Assembly: GCA_026706345.1 (NCBI GenBank) | Contig: JAPOYX010000051.1 | Location: forward strand, 1-40,620 | Origin: Gemmatimonadota bacterium | GTDB lineage: Bacteria; JAAXHH01 | Direction: 5' to 3' | DNA length: 40,620 nt | Shown here: positions 1 through 8,947 of the stretch, one piece after another | Numbering within the stretch: position 1 is the stretch's first letter | How the letters are laid out: the number at the start of each line of letters is the position of its first letter | Notes under the pieces: generated by a model | Told to the model about the DNA's origin: nothing | Databases searched by the model: none | What the model saw: the letters and a program-made list of their open reading frames with translations, nothing else | Program-made: the position numbers and the translations under genes

Positions 1-121
1 CACTCTTTTCTATCGGGAATATATAGAGCGTGGACCGGTTTTCAAAGCGCCGCGGACGGATGAACCCGTCCGGCGCGTACCGCTGGTATTGACTGAACGG
101 CCCGATAGAGGAGTCAGGAAA

Positions 122-1252
122 TTGGAAGGTCCACGGAATCTGAAGGCGCGGGAGTTCAAGTCGCTCTGCACGCTCGTCAACACCGTTTTCCGCGGCGATG
201 GCGTGGGACGCATGGAGGAGCAGTATCCGTTGCTCTTCGCGCCGGAGAACTACGACCATCTACTCGTCATGGTCGACGACGGCGTCGTGGTCTCCCACGT
301 GGGTGCGTTGACGCGGGACATCTCCGTGCTCGGTTGCCGGATGCCCACCATGAGCATCGGCGCGGTGGCGACCTACGAATCGCACCGGGGACAGGGCCTG
401 GCGACCCGGCTGATGGAAGCGGCGATCAGGAAGGCCGTCGAACAGGACGCCGTGCTCATGCCCATATCAGGAGGCAGGGGGCTTTACACGCGCTTGGGCG
501 CCAGGAGGATTGGGCAATACGTGCTCTATACCGTCCCCCGCGACCTCCTGCCCGGGTGCGAAGTGGATATCCGCCGCGCGGAAGCGGAGGACCTGCTCGA
601 AATGACGCGGCTGTATGCGGAAGAGCCCAGCCGATACGTGCGTTCAACAAACGATCTCCGGATGGCGGTCGACGTCGAATGGATCTGCGACCGCGACGGG
701 GAAACCGTGGTGATTCGCGACGGCGGGCGCCCGGTGGCCTACGCGGGAATCCAGAAGCGCCGGCCCGACCGGGAAGGCGAAGCGAGCAGGGCCAGGCTGT
801 GTGAGATAGCCGGTTCCCGGTTCGCGCTGGTGCGCGCGTTGCCGGATTTCTACGAACGCTTCGAAGTGGACTGCATCGAGATCGTCACCACGTCATCCGA
901 CCGCGAACTAGCCTCCCTGCTCCGGCCCCACGGCGTGACCGCGGCGCCCCAGGGATTCACGGGCACGGTCCTCGTCCTGCAACCGGAGCGGCTGCTGCGA
1001 GCATTCGATGAATACATCGCGGACGTGCTCGGCGCGGGTACATTGACATGGGAGGTTTCAGCGGATTCGGCGGTATTTCGGTGCGGCGGAAAGGATCATG
1101 CCGTGGCATCGAGCGACCTTGGCGCTCTCGTCTTCGGCGTGGTGCCACCCGACGAGGATCCGTTCGAGACATTTCCCGCAGGGTTGCTCCGGACCGCGGT
1201 GGAGAATGTATTCCCCGTCCAATTGCCCTGGTACGGCTTCAATTTCGTCTGA
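122..1252 (+). CDS. GNAT N-acetyltransferase, Eis-like
   Basis: Probably an acetyl-CoA dependent N-acetyltransferase of the Eis-like type, with an N-terminal GNAT fold, a second GNAT-like half and a C-terminal sterol-carrier-like domain. The acetyl-CoA loop is seen in SIGAVATYESHRGQGLATRL near residues 80-105, with the R-G-Q-G-L-A signature. The length of 376 residues fits the multidomain family rather than a single 150-residue GNAT. I chose the TTG at 122 because GAGGAG (108-113) sits 8 nt before it; an in-frame TTG at 89 would add 11 residues but has no comparable ribosome site. The substrate cannot be read from sequence: amines, aminoglycosides or small peptides are all possible. It converges with the hydrolase on the other strand. 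Confidence 0.8.
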   Translation: MEGPRNLKAREFKSLCTLVNTVFRGDGVGRMEEQYPLLFAPENYDHLLVMVDDGVVVSHVGALTRDISVLGCRMPTMSIGAVATYESHRGQGLATRLMEAAIRKAVEQDAVLMPISGGRGLYTRLGARRIGQYVLYTVPRDLLPGCEVDIRRAEAEDLLEMTRLYAEEPSRYVRSTNDLRMAVDVEWICDRDGETVVIRDGGRPVAYAGIQKRRPDREGEASRARLCEIAGSRFALVRALPDFYERFEVDCIEIVTTSSDRELASLLRPHGVTAAPQGFTGTVLVLQPERLLRAFDEYIADVLGAGTLTWEVSADSAVFRCGGKDHAVASSDLGALVFGVVPPDEDPFETFPAGLLRTAVENVFPVQLPWYGFNFV

Positions 1253-1336
1253 CGGGTCCGGCGCTCATACTACGGCATTGAGGCGTCGGGCCACAGTCGC
1301 TCACCGCCTCGTCTCATCCAAACAGCCAGACGGCCG

Positions 1337-3220
1337 TCACTCCAGCACCTTCATCCTCAGGTGGGAAGGCGCGTTCCGGGAGAAGTACACCCGGTGCGTC
1401 GCCGCCTGGTAGTCCTCCTCCTTCGCGTCGTAGATACTCGGTACCCAAGTCTGCGGATTGCGGTCCACCATGGGGAACCAGGAGCTTTGCACCTGGACCA
1501 TCATGCGGTGCCCCGCCCTGAACGTGTGGGCAACGTCCTGCATGTCGAAGACGACGTTCGTGACACTGCCCGGCCGCATGGGCTCGGGATAGGTGAAACT
1601 GTTCCGATACCGCGCCCGCATGACCTCGCCCCGCACCATGAGCTGGAACCCGCCCATCTTCACGTTCATGGGGTTCGCGCCCGCGTAGCTCGCCGTATCG
1701 GGATACACGTCGATCAGCTTGATGATGAAATCCGCGTCCTCCCCCGTCGTGGAAACGTACAGGTTGGCGAACAGGTCGCCCGCCACGGTGACGACCTCTT
1801 GCAGCACATCCGACTCGAAGACGAGCACGTCCGGGCGGGACGCGGCAAACCGCTGGTCCTGGATGAGGTACCGGTCGTCCCGGTTGATGACGACCTGGGA
1901 AGTGTGGGGCACGGGTTTCTCCGGATCGCTCACGTACTCGGCGTAGTCGTCCACCCCCGCCGGACGATCGAAAGACAGTCCGCCGCCGGGCGCCAGGTAG
2001 AGGTACGCTTCACGCGCTTCCCGGGGCGGCCAGCGGTCGAAGGCGTGCCACCGGTTCGAACCCGTGACGAAGATGCTGGCTTCCGGCAACTCCGGATCGG
2101 GGCCATCCTTCAGGTAGTGGTTGAAGAAGGGCAGTTCGATGGCTTCCCGGTAATGCTCCGCCGTGGGTTGATCGAAATAGATGTCCTGGTACCGCTGGCC
2201 GCTGCCCCGCGCCCATCCGCCGTGCCACCAAGGACCCATTACGAGATGGTTCACGATGCCCGGATTGTGGTCTTCCACCGCGGCGTAGGTCTTCAGCGGA
2301 CCGTACAGGTCCTGGGCGTCGAAGAACCCGCCCACCACGAGCACCGCGGGTTTCACGTCCCTCAGGTGGGGCAGCGGCGTGCGGGCCTGCCAGAATTCGT
2401 CGTAGTCGGGATGCTCCATCATGGCGTTCCAGATCTTGTTCTCTCCGTGCAAGTATTTCTCGTTGATGTTCGACAGGGGCCCGAGATCGAGATACCACCG
2501 GTAGCCGTCCGGCGTGCCGTAGTCGCGGAAGCCCGTGGCCCGCTGTGTCGTGGGCGCGGGGCGCGGCTGGCCGTAGAAGGACAGGAAACTGAAGCTGGCC
2601 TGCAGCTGGAACGCGCCGTTATGGTGGCGGTCGTCGCCGATCCACCAGTCGGTCACCGGCGCCTGGGGCGACACGATCTTCACGGCGGGATGGGCGCCGA
2701 TCAGGACGTGGGTGGCGTAGAAACCCGGCGCCGAAATGCCCCATACGCCCACGCGGCCGTTATGGCCCGGCACGTTTTCCAGCAGCCAGGAGACCGTATC
2801 GTAGGTATCGGTGCTCTCGTCGATGTCGGCGTCCGAGGCCTTGTCCGGGTTGTGGGGACGCACGGCCTCGAATTCCCCTTCCGACATCATCCGGCCGCGC
2901 ACGTCCTGGTAGACGATGATGTAACCGTCACGGGCGAACAGCATGGACGGACCGATGCGCGTCTTGTACGCCGCCCCGTAAGGCGCCACGCTGTAGGGCG
3001 TGCGCTGCAGCAGGATGGGATAGGTCCGCGAATCGTCCTTCGGCACGTATATGGAGGTGAACAGCCTGGCCCCATCGCGCATGGGGACGTAGCGCTCCAT
3101 CTTCTCGTAGTTCTGGACGATGTACCGCGCGTCGGCGTTGGCCTGGCCGAACACGGGACCGGGCAGGAAGAACAGGACCAGCACGCCGACGAAGAAGACG
3201 GGACAGGGTACGGGTTTCAT
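1337..3220 (-). CDS. Secreted CocE/NonD family alpha/beta hydrolase (X-Pro dipeptidyl-peptidase-like)
   Basis: A serine hydrolase of the CocE/NonD (peptidase S15) family acting on esters, amides or X-Pro peptides outside the cytoplasm. Residues 1-25 form a typical Sec signal peptide ending in VFGQ. The nucleophile is Ser163 in VGVWGISAPGF, the acid is likely Asp301 in GGFFDAQD and the base His333 in GPWWHGGW. The beta-sandwich C-terminal domain of the family follows (about residues 410-620). The length of 627 residues is normal. The serine motif is G-I-S-A-P-G rather than the common G-x-S-Y-x-G, a modest deviation that should keep the elbow. It is transcribed alone, towards the acetyltransferase. 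The substrate is not predictable. Confidence 0.9.
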   Translation of the reverse strand: MKPVPCPVFFVGVLVLFFLPGPVFGQANADARYIVQNYEKMERYVPMRDGARLFTSIYVPKDDSRTYPILLQRTPYSVAPYGAAYKTRIGPSMLFARDGYIIVYQDVRGRMMSEGEFEAVRPHNPDKASDADIDESTDTYDTVSWLLENVPGHNGRVGVWGISAPGFYATHVLIGAHPAVKIVSPQAPVTDWWIGDDRHHNGAFQLQASFSFLSFYGQPRPAPTTQRATGFRDYGTPDGYRWYLDLGPLSNINEKYLHGENKIWNAMMEHPDYDEFWQARTPLPHLRDVKPAVLVVGGFFDAQDLYGPLKTYAAVEDHNPGIVNHLVMGPWWHGGWARGSGQRYQDIYFDQPTAEHYREAIELPFFNHYLKDGPDPELPEASIFVTGSNRWHAFDRWPPREAREAYLYLAPGGGLSFDRPAGVDDYAEYVSDPEKPVPHTSQVVINRDDRYLIQDQRFAASRPDVLVFESDVLQEVVTVAGDLFANLYVSTTGEDADFIIKLIDVYPDTASYAGANPMNVKMGGFQLMVRGEVMRARYRNSFTYPEPMRPGSVTNVVFDMQDVAHTFRAGHRMMVQVQSSWFPMVDRNPQTWVPSIYDAKEEDYQAATHRVYFSRNAPSHLRMKVLE

Positions 3221-3344
3221 AGAAGGTCTCCTGCGGGATTCATGAATTCGGTTTCAACGGGGACTTGCCGCGTTCGATTGTTAATCGCGCACGCGGTCTG
3301 ATCAAATTCCGCGCATGCGATCTATTCGGCAGTCACGCGTACGG

Positions 3345-3372
3345 TTCGAACTGGATATTTCGAACTGGATAC
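3345..3372. repeat. 14-bp tandem duplication
   Basis: The unit TTCGAACTGGATAT/C occurs twice head to tail (3345-3358 and 3359-3372) with one mismatch. It lies between the hydrolase start and the 3' end of the J-domain gene. No function is evident. Confidence 0.8.
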
Positions 3373-3401
3373 GAGCAATATGGATGTTTACCGCGGGAAG
3401 A

Positions 3402-3848
3402 TCAAGAACGGCCCTTGGCCGTCAGCCGCTCGTAGGCGTCCACGACCTCGATGAAGGCGTCGTGATCACCGCCATGGTCCGGGTGGTGGACCTGGGCCAG
3501 TTCCCGGTACCGCCGCTTGATGTCCTGGAGCGTGGCGTAAGGCGGCAGGCCGAGGAGGGAGAGCAGTCCCGGATCGTAGGCATCGGCCATGGACAGGCCG
3601 TGTTCCTTGAAGTACTGGAAGTAGACGCGGTAGAAGAAGGCCTCGTAGACTTTCTTGATCTCGTCGTGGTCCATATTCACCAGCCGGTTCAGGGGATACG
3701 CGACCCGGTCGTCGTTCACGGACCGCGTGGAGAAGAAGGCGTCCCATACCAGCGTCTGGTGGTCCTCCCGCGGACGGGTCCTGAACCGGATGCGGCACTC
3801 GGTCTGCTTGAGTTGACGCAGTTTGCGTTTCAGCTGGGGAATGGTCAT
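3402..3848 (-). CDS. J-domain protein with C-terminal DnaJ domain
   Basis: A small (148 residue) co-chaperone-like protein of the non-canonical J-domain class. The J domain is at the C terminus, about residues 90-145, with the diagnostic HPD in QVHHPDHGGDHDAF flanked by helix II (IKRRYRELAQ) and helix III (FIEVVDAYERL). The N-terminal 90 residues are charged and unrecognised. There is no glycine-rich linker or zinc domain, so it is not classical DnaJ. HPD proteins stimulate Hsp70 ATPase, and DnaK is encoded 32 kb away in this window. I start at ATG 3848; an in-frame ATG at 3953 would add a Pro/Ser/Arg-rich extension built from repeats. It follows the HAD gene and guaB on the same strand, so it may be in their operon. 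Confidence 0.75.
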   Translation of the reverse strand: MTIPQLKRKLRQLKQTECRIRFRTRPREDHQTLVWDAFFSTRSVNDDRVAYPLNRLVNMDHDEIKKVYEAFFYRVYFQYFKEHGLSMADAYDPGLLSLLGLPPYATLQDIKRRYRELAQVHHPDHGGDHDAFIEVVDAYERLTAKGRS

Positions 3849-3857
3849 GGCGGGATC

Positions 3858-3894
3858 CGGTGATGGACGCTGTGACGGACTCGGTGATGGACGC
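3858..3894. repeat. 24-bp spaced direct repeat before the J-domain gene
   Basis: CGGTGATGGACGC occurs at 3858-3870 and 3882-3894, a period of 24 bp, with looser GATGGACG-like copies beyond. Read on the minus strand it gives a Pro/Ser-rich stretch just before the chosen start codon. Confidence 0.65.
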
Positions 3895-3990
3895 GATGTT
3901 GGTCGCGGCGACGGATAGAGTGTTAGACGCGATAACAGACGCGTATCGGACACGCTGTTGGACTTGTCGCGGCCAACCAGCCGACTCGGG

Positions 3991-4662
3991 CTAATTCAAC
4001 ATGGACGGCAGGCTTTCCATCGATTCCGCCCGGGGCAGGGGATGGTCCCAGGGCCATGCCACTTCCTGCCGCAGATACCAGGCCGCCTGGATGGGCTTCA
4101 TGCCGGCGGATGCCGCGCCGCGCAACTCGTCAAAGCCCCCGTCCCCTACGAAGTACGCGTCGGACGGACGGATATTCATGCGAGCACAGGCGAGATCGTA
4201 GATCTTTCTGTCCGGTTTCATCATCCAGACTTCGCAGGAAAAGACCACATCATCCACGTGACCCCGAAGCGGGCAGGACTTCCACGCCACCGCTTCATTG
4301 GGCATAGCGTTGCTGATGATCCCGATGCCGAGTCCAAGGGACCTGACCCTTTCCAGCATCTCGAACACCCCGGGGTCGACTTCCGACAGAACGCGTTTCT
4401 TCCACTGTTCGTACTCCCGGGCGATTTCGCCGAGTTCCCGGTCCGAGACCGGCGAGCCGACTTCGTCCCGCATGTGCAGGAACTTGACGAGACAGTCCGA
4501 AAACCCGCCGGTCATCACACGCTCGCCGAAGTCCACCCACCACTGCGCCACCCGGTCCCGCGTGGTGCGCAGTTTCACGTAATTCGGGGATCTCGACCGG
4601 AAGGCGCTACGTGTCTTTTCGGTGATCAGCGTTTCGAACAAATCGAAGAAAACGGTCTTCAT
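3991..4662 (-). CDS. HAD-superfamily hydrolase
   Basis: A 223-residue haloacid-dehalogenase superfamily hydrolase, most likely a small-molecule phosphatase. Motif I is VFFDLFETLI with nucleophile Asp7; the position two residues on is Phe, as in many FDxFxTL members. Motif II is GIISNA near residue 118, motif III is the lysine in MMKPDRKIYD, and motif IV is YFVGDGGFDEL. Residues 20-100 form the helical cap of subfamily I. It starts 12 bp after the guaB stop on the same strand, so co-transcription is likely. A nucleotide or phospho-intermediate substrate is a guess from that neighbour only. Confidence 0.85.
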   Translation of the reverse strand: MKTVFFDLFETLITEKTRSAFRSRSPNYVKLRTTRDRVAQWWVDFGERVMTGGFSDCLVKFLHMRDEVGSPVSDRELGEIAREYEQWKKRVLSEVDPGVFEMLERVRSLGLGIGIISNAMPNEAVAWKSCPLRGHVDDVVFSCEVWMMKPDRKIYDLACARMNIRPSDAYFVGDGGFDELRGAASAGMKPIQAAWYLRQEVAWPWDHPLPRAESMESLPSMLN

Positions 4663-4674
4663 CGCGCCCCGTTA

Positions 4675-6162
4675 TCAGGTGATCCCGAATTCCTGGATGG
4701 ACTGGATGGCGGACATGTCGTGCACGCCGCTGTCGTCGAGGGACACGTTGGACTGCAGTTCCAGGACGGCGCCCCGGTGCAGCGCCTCGATCGTGGCGCA
4801 ACCCGCCGTGGCCATGCCCGACTTGAGCATCTGCATGACGATGGGCAGCTTGTCGTAGACCGACCCCGCGTGGGGCACCTGTCCGACGATGCCTTCCTCG
4901 AAGAAGGTGCTGGCGATCTGCGCGTACCGCCGGTTGTTGAAGGCCTTCCGGCTGCCTTCCATCCAGTATTCCTTGACGAGGTCTCCGGCGGCGTTGCGGA
5001 CCAGTTCGCCGTGGCTCTCGGTGAACCGCGCCAGGAGATTGCCCATCATGAGCGTATCGGCCCCAAGCGAAAGGGCGACGAGCATGTCCGCGGAACCCTG
5101 GATGCTGCCGTCCGCCACGAGAGGAAGGTAGTCGCCCGTGGTCCGCATCCACGCGTCGCGGGCCGCGGAGACTTCCCGGATGGAGGTGGCCTGTCCGCGG
5201 CCGGTGGCCTTCACCATCTGCGTCGTGCAGCCCGACGCGATGCCCATGCCGATCTTGACGGCGTCCGCGCCGCAGCCGGCCAGATAGTCGAAGCCTTCCC
5301 GCGTCACCACGTTGCCCGCGATCACCGGGATGTCGTAGTGGGACTTGATCCATTTCAGGGTCTCGCCCTGGTATTCGGTGTGGCCGTCCGAGGCGTCGAT
5401 GACGATCACGTCGGCCTGGTGCTCGATCAGCGCCTCCACCCGTTCCCGATCCTCGGGATGGGTCGATACGGCGGCGCCGACCACCAGGCGCTTCTGGGCG
5501 TCTTCCGTGGAATGGGGATGTCGGATATGCTTGTCGAGGTCCCGCTTGAACACCACCGAAACCAGCGTCCCTTCGGAAGAAACCATGGGCAGAAATCCGC
5601 GCCCGTACTCGATCATCCGCGTGTTGGCCGTCTTCAGGTCGTCCTCCTCGGCGCCGGTCTGCACGTCGGTCTTCATGCGGTCGCCCACCCGCATGTCGTG
5701 ATCGTACCGCTCATCGAAGTCCTTGTCCGTGATCACGCCCACCAGCTTGCCATGGAAGACGCCGGTATCCGTCACCGGGAAGGTGTGGTAGCCGGTATCG
5801 TTCATGATGCCGATCACCTCGCCGATGGACTGCTCCGGCGACAGCGTGACGATATCGGTCTGAAACCCGGCCTTGAACCGCTTCACCGCGTCGATCTTGC
5901 CGCACTGTTCCTCGGTGGTCTGGCTCACGGCGAAAACGCCCATGCCGCCCAGTTGGGCCATGGCGATGGCCATCTCCACGCTGGTGACCGCCTGCATGGC
6001 CGCGCTGAGAAAGGGCGTGCGCAGCGCCAGGTAGCCGTCCCCCTGCCGGCAGAGGCGCGTCTCCAGGGACACGAGCTGGGCATTCGCGTCGGCCTGCGTA
6101 AGGCGTGGCAACAAGCGGTATTCCTTTAAACTGTGAGAAACGGTAGAGGCTATGTGAGCCAT
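4675..6162 (-). CDS. guaB: Inosine-5'-monophosphate dehydrogenase
   Basis: Oxidises IMP to XMP with NAD+, the committed step to guanine nucleotides. The 495-residue protein has the TIM barrel split by two CBS domains (about residues 98-215). The catalytic loop carries Cys312 in IGMGIASGCTTQ, followed by the mobile flap with Arg412-Tyr413 in NNRRY, the dyad that activates water. Loop and flap resemble, from memory, the divergent IMPDH group that includes the Tritrichomonas foetus enzyme (KATGRGQAT, KEYWMEGS) rather than E. coli GuaB. GMP reductase is unlikely because of the CBS domains and the flap. A GGAGGG ribosome site lies just upstream of ATG 6162. First gene of a probable guaB-HAD-(J-domain) unit, divergent from the LysR gene. 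Confidence 0.93.
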   Translation of the reverse strand: MAHIASTVSHSLKEYRLLPRLTQADANAQLVSLETRLCRQGDGYLALRTPFLSAAMQAVTSVEMAIAMAQLGGMGVFAVSQTTEEQCGKIDAVKRFKAGFQTDIVTLSPEQSIGEVIGIMNDTGYHTFPVTDTGVFHGKLVGVITDKDFDERYDHDMRVGDRMKTDVQTGAEEDDLKTANTRMIEYGRGFLPMVSSEGTLVSVVFKRDLDKHIRHPHSTEDAQKRLVVGAAVSTHPEDRERVEALIEHQADVIVIDASDGHTEYQGETLKWIKSHYDIPVIAGNVVTREGFDYLAGCGADAVKIGMGIASGCTTQMVKATGRGQATSIREVSAARDAWMRTTGDYLPLVADGSIQGSADMLVALSLGADTLMMGNLLARFTESHGELVRNAAGDLVKEYWMEGSRKAFNNRRYAQIASTFFEEGIVGQVPHAGSVYDKLPIVMQMLKSGMATAGCATIEALHRGAVLELQSNVSLDDSGVHDMSAIQSIQEFGIT

Positions 6163-6357
6163 GTATGCCCTCCGTGGGAACCCGGCCGGGGATCCATTTC
6201 CCCATCGGTTTCCCGTTACGGTTATCCGGGGTTGTGCTGATCCAGTTCCGCGTTAATCGGCGAGTCGGTAATTAACTCGTTCGACGACTCCGCATTCGAG
6301 TCAATCGACGCGTCCAACTTCGAGTCTATCAATATACATCATTCCACCGATTTTGCC

Positions 6358-6386
6358 TTGACATAATACAGTAAAGGATATATTAG
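6358..6386 (+). promoter_or_regulatory. Sigma-70-type promoter for the LysR gene
   Basis: TTGACA at 6358-6363 is followed after 17 bp by TATTAG (6381-6386); an overlapping TATATT (6379-6384) gives 15 bp. It is oriented into the regulator gene at 6430. Confidence 0.5.
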
Positions 6387-6390
6387 TCAA

Positions 6391-6405
6391 ATTAATAATT
6401 TTAAT
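6391..6405. promoter_or_regulatory. Possible LysR-type operator
   Basis: ATTAATAATTTTAAT has inverted ATTAA/TTAAT arms around 5 bp, and a second TTAA-N5-TTAA follows at 6413-6425. This A/T block just downstream of the promoter is unlike the surrounding GC-rich DNA and suits autorepression by the LysR protein. Inference only. Confidence 0.35.
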
Positions 6406-6429
6406 ATGCGCTATTAAGTGAATTAATAA

Positions 6430-7368
6430 ATGAATCTGTCCTACGATCAAGCCGTCGCCTTCCACGCCGTAGCCCGCCACGGAAGCTTTTCTCTCGCGGC
6501 GAAAGCCCTCTTCCGGTCCCAGTCCGCCGTGAGCATCCAGGTGGCCAAGCTCGAAGGTGAAATCGGCCAACCGCTCTTTCACCGGACGACCCGCCATCTC
6601 GCGCTCACCGAGGCCGGAAAGGTGCTGCTCAAGTACGTGAGCGAGATGGAAGGACTGATGAAGGAGGCCGTGCAGGAACTGGAAGACCTGGACCGCCTCG
6701 AGGCCGGCCGCCTCGTGCTCTGCACGTCCGACACCACGGGTTGCTACCGTCTGCCGGCCATACTCAAGTCCTTCCAGGAACGCTATCCCGGCATTGACAT
6801 CGTCGTGAAGAACGCCACGTCTTTGCGGACTATCCAGGCCGTGGTCGACGGTGAGGTGGATCTCGGCGTGGTCACGCTGGCCTATCTGCCCAGAGAGATC
6901 GAGACGATCCCGCTGTTTTCCCGCCAGGACGTGCTGATCACGCCGCCGGGCCATCCCCTGGCGGACCGACGGACGGTGCACCTCAAGGACATGGAGCAGT
7001 ATCCGCTGATCCTGCTCGACCAGCACTGCGCCTCCCGGCGGCTCATCGACGATCTGTGCGGGCAATCCCGGGTGCAGCTCGACGTCGCCATGGAGCTGAG
7101 TTCGATCGAGGTGATCAAGCACTTCGTGCGCATCGAGGCGGGCCTGTCCATCGTCCCCTCCGTCGCCATCCAGGAAGAGCTGGAGAACGGCACGCTCGCG
7201 CAGGTCGCGATCGGGGACTTCCGTAACCGGTCCCGCCAGAAAATGGGCGCGGTCTACCTGAAGGGGCGGTATCTGTCGCGGGCGGCCCGCAGTTTTCTGG
7301 AGGCCCTGCAGGGGTATTTCAGGCCGGGCAGGAAGATCGCGGCGGGACGCGGTAAGCCGGTTAGCTGA
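6430..7368 (+). CDS. LysR-family transcriptional regulator
   Basis: A 312-residue LTTR. Residues 1-60 are the winged helix-turn-helix (AFHAVARHGSFSLAAKALFRSQSAVSIQVAKLEGEIG, shown here by its core AAKALFRSQSAVSIQVAKLE), then a linker helix, then a two-lobed periplasmic-binding-like effector domain from about residue 90 (LVLCTSDTTGCYRLPAIL onward). It is divergent from guaB across about 270 bp, the usual arrangement for an LTTR controlling its neighbour, but the effector and target are unknown. No good Shine-Dalgarno precedes the ATG. The last 20 residues are basic and proline/glycine-rich. Confidence 0.9.
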   Translation: MNLSYDQAVAFHAVARHGSFSLAAKALFRSQSAVSIQVAKLEGEIGQPLFHRTTRHLALTEAGKVLLKYVSEMEGLMKEAVQELEDLDRLEAGRLVLCTSDTTGCYRLPAILKSFQERYPGIDIVVKNATSLRTIQAVVDGEVDLGVVTLAYLPREIETIPLFSRQDVLITPPGHPLADRRTVHLKDMEQYPLILLDQHCASRRLIDDLCGQSRVQLDVAMELSSIEVIKHFVRIEAGLSIVPSVAIQEELENGTLAQVAIGDFRNRSRQKMGAVYLKGRYLSRAARSFLEALQGYFRPGRKIAAGRGKPVS

Positions 7369-7500
7369 TCGGACTTTCTGAAGTGGCGCTATACGGCGTT
7401 GCAAGCAGGCGGCAAACGGGAACAGATCTTGCACTCAGACGTATACTTGTAAAGGTTTAATTGTCCCCGGGAGATCGGAGCGCACGCCAGGAGGTGTATC

Positions 7501-8079
7501 GTGAAACGACGTAACCTGTCCCTCTTTGTAATGTCGGCCGTGATGCTGTCTTTCGTCCTGGTCTCAGTGGCAGGCTGCGCAGCACGCAGGCCCGCGCTCG
7601 TGGAATCCAAAGACCTGGTCGCAGTATCCGTCATGCCGGCCGGCCCCAAGAACTGGTTGTACACGGTCGAGACGAAAAACGCCGAGTACCTGACGAGCGT
7701 GGAATTCATCTCTCCGGACCTGGAGGGGTTCAAGGTGCTCGCGCTGCCCGAGGAGATCAAAATCACCCAGCAGACGACACCCGATGGCATCAAAGTAAAC
7801 CTGTGGGGAAGCATCTATGGCGATCGGTACACCCAGTTCCGCAGCCTGCGGCTAATTCTGGCCAGCGACATGCCCAGGAGTCGAGGTGAGATAAACATCC
7901 GGGTAACCGATTTTCGTGGAAACACCACGACGATCGAATCCATTGCGGGGCCAGTCGCCGCCAGGATAGGCACGCCCCGATACGCCTGGCAACGCGCCTG
8001 GCGATCTTACGAAATTATGCCCCAGCATTTCGGCCGGTTTCCGGACAACCTGGTTGGAATCTCGTTTATCGGGAACTGA
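7501..8079 (+). CDS. Putative lipoprotein of unknown function
   Basis: A 192-residue protein starting at GTG 7501, preceded by a strong AGGAGGT (7489-7495). A basic n-region (KRR), a hydrophobic core and the lipobox VAGC put the lipidated cysteine at residue 26. The mature part looks mostly beta-stranded, with alternating hydrophobics such as SLRLILASD and INIRVTDFRGNTT, and could be a small immunoglobulin-like or beta-sandwich domain. I do not recognise a family. It stands alone between the LysR gene and the GIY-YIG pseudogene. Confidence 0.7.
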   Translation: MKRRNLSLFVMSAVMLSFVLVSVAGCAARRPALVESKDLVAVSVMPAGPKNWLYTVETKNAEYLTSVEFISPDLEGFKVLALPEEIKITQQTTPDGIKVNLWGSIYGDRYTQFRSLRLILASDMPRSRGEINIRVTDFRGNTTTIESIAGPVAARIGTPRYAWQRAWRSYEIMPQHFGRFPDNLVGISFIGN

Positions 8080-8127
8080 CCTCGCAATTGGTGCCTGGAA
8101 TCTATCGGTAGGATTGGCAAACGCGGA

Positions 8128-8947
8128 TTAACGCTGACGTTTTTTCTTCCATTCCTTAGGACCTGCACCTCGTCCCAAAATGACTCCAGCGGCCGCGGAA
8201 GGTGAACCGAACGGGTAGTCTTGTCCGAATTCCAAAAAAGTACCCGTATCTTCCAGAACCCCCTTCTTTTGAAGGTCGCGTCTGATGTCCAATAGGTGAC
8301 TGGGCATTGTCTGTACAGTTTCCTTAACGGCTTGAGATCCCGCCAGCACAGTGAACCCGCTTGATCCCTCAAAACCTCTCGCTTCGACGCCTTTCCCGTT
8401 AAGGTGCAGGATGCTGGTGATTTTACCTGGTTTGCCCGATTTTTCGAAGAAATGAATACCAATCACCGGCAGGCATAACAGCATGTCGCGTAAGTAAGAT
8501 TCGGCATCGGCCCGGTCAGCCCAATCGAGGGTGGGAACCTTAGGTACCGCGACACCTTCCAACTCGCAACGTTTGGCTTCTTCTGCCAAGGGCTACCAAC
8601 CGTGCCTCCAAATAACGGATGTTCGCTTTATCGAGGAATTGGTCCTTGCTTAAAAACACAACGCAGTGGGTCCAGAAATCCTTGTTGTTATTGTGGTGAT
8701 TTAGTTGTGACTTAAGGTTGTCACTCTCACCGATGTAAACTCTGGGCAGGTATCCTTCCGGTATGTATTCCCAGAGTATGTAAACGCCAGAGGTTTCAAG
8801 TACATCCAACTCTCGAACTTCCTCGTAGTTCGCTCGTGGGAATACAATCCCCTGTCCTGTCCATAGGGGTTTTGTGATGAAACACAACCCTTCAGGATCA
8901 CCGGTAGGGAAGAATATACGTAGCGAGAATGCCGTCTTTTTTGACAT
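8128..8947 (-). pseudogene. GIY-YIG nuclease / DUF4357 protein, broken by a frameshift
   Basis: Two overlapping frames make one family protein. The 5' frame carries GIY-YIG (SGVYILWE then RVYIGESDN) and the conserved YLEARL with the metal-binding Glu. The 3' frame continues with EEAKRCELEG and ends in a DUF4357 domain (GFTVLAGSQAV to PSAAAGVILGRG). Dropping one G from the minus-strand CTTGGCAGAA (plus 8586-8587) restores LEARLVALAEEAKRCELEG, so a one-base insertion explains the split. The helix position that normally carries the catalytic Arg (NLxxR) reads NLKSQL, so nuclease activity may already be lost. The ATG at 8947 has AAGGA upstream. The block is AT-richer than its neighbours, suggesting transfer. 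A sequencing error is possible. Confidence 0.75.

Noticed and set aside
53-72. Hairpin CGGACGG/CCGTCCG as a terminator of a gene left of the window
   Set aside because: There is no T-run after it on either strand and the upstream gene is not visible.
1361-3301. Long open frame antisense to the CocE-type hydrolase
   Set aside because: It mirrors a gene with clear motifs and signal peptide. Arg/His/Val-rich composition is what the opposite strand of high-GC coding DNA gives. The same applies to long frames opposite guaB (3958-6129), gltB/gltD (10264-16671), the amine oxidase (18458-19789) and dnaK (35490-37163).
8570-8600. Programmed frameshift in the GIY-YIG gene
   Set aside because: No slippery heptamer or following stem is evident at the junction; a one-base insertion is simpler.
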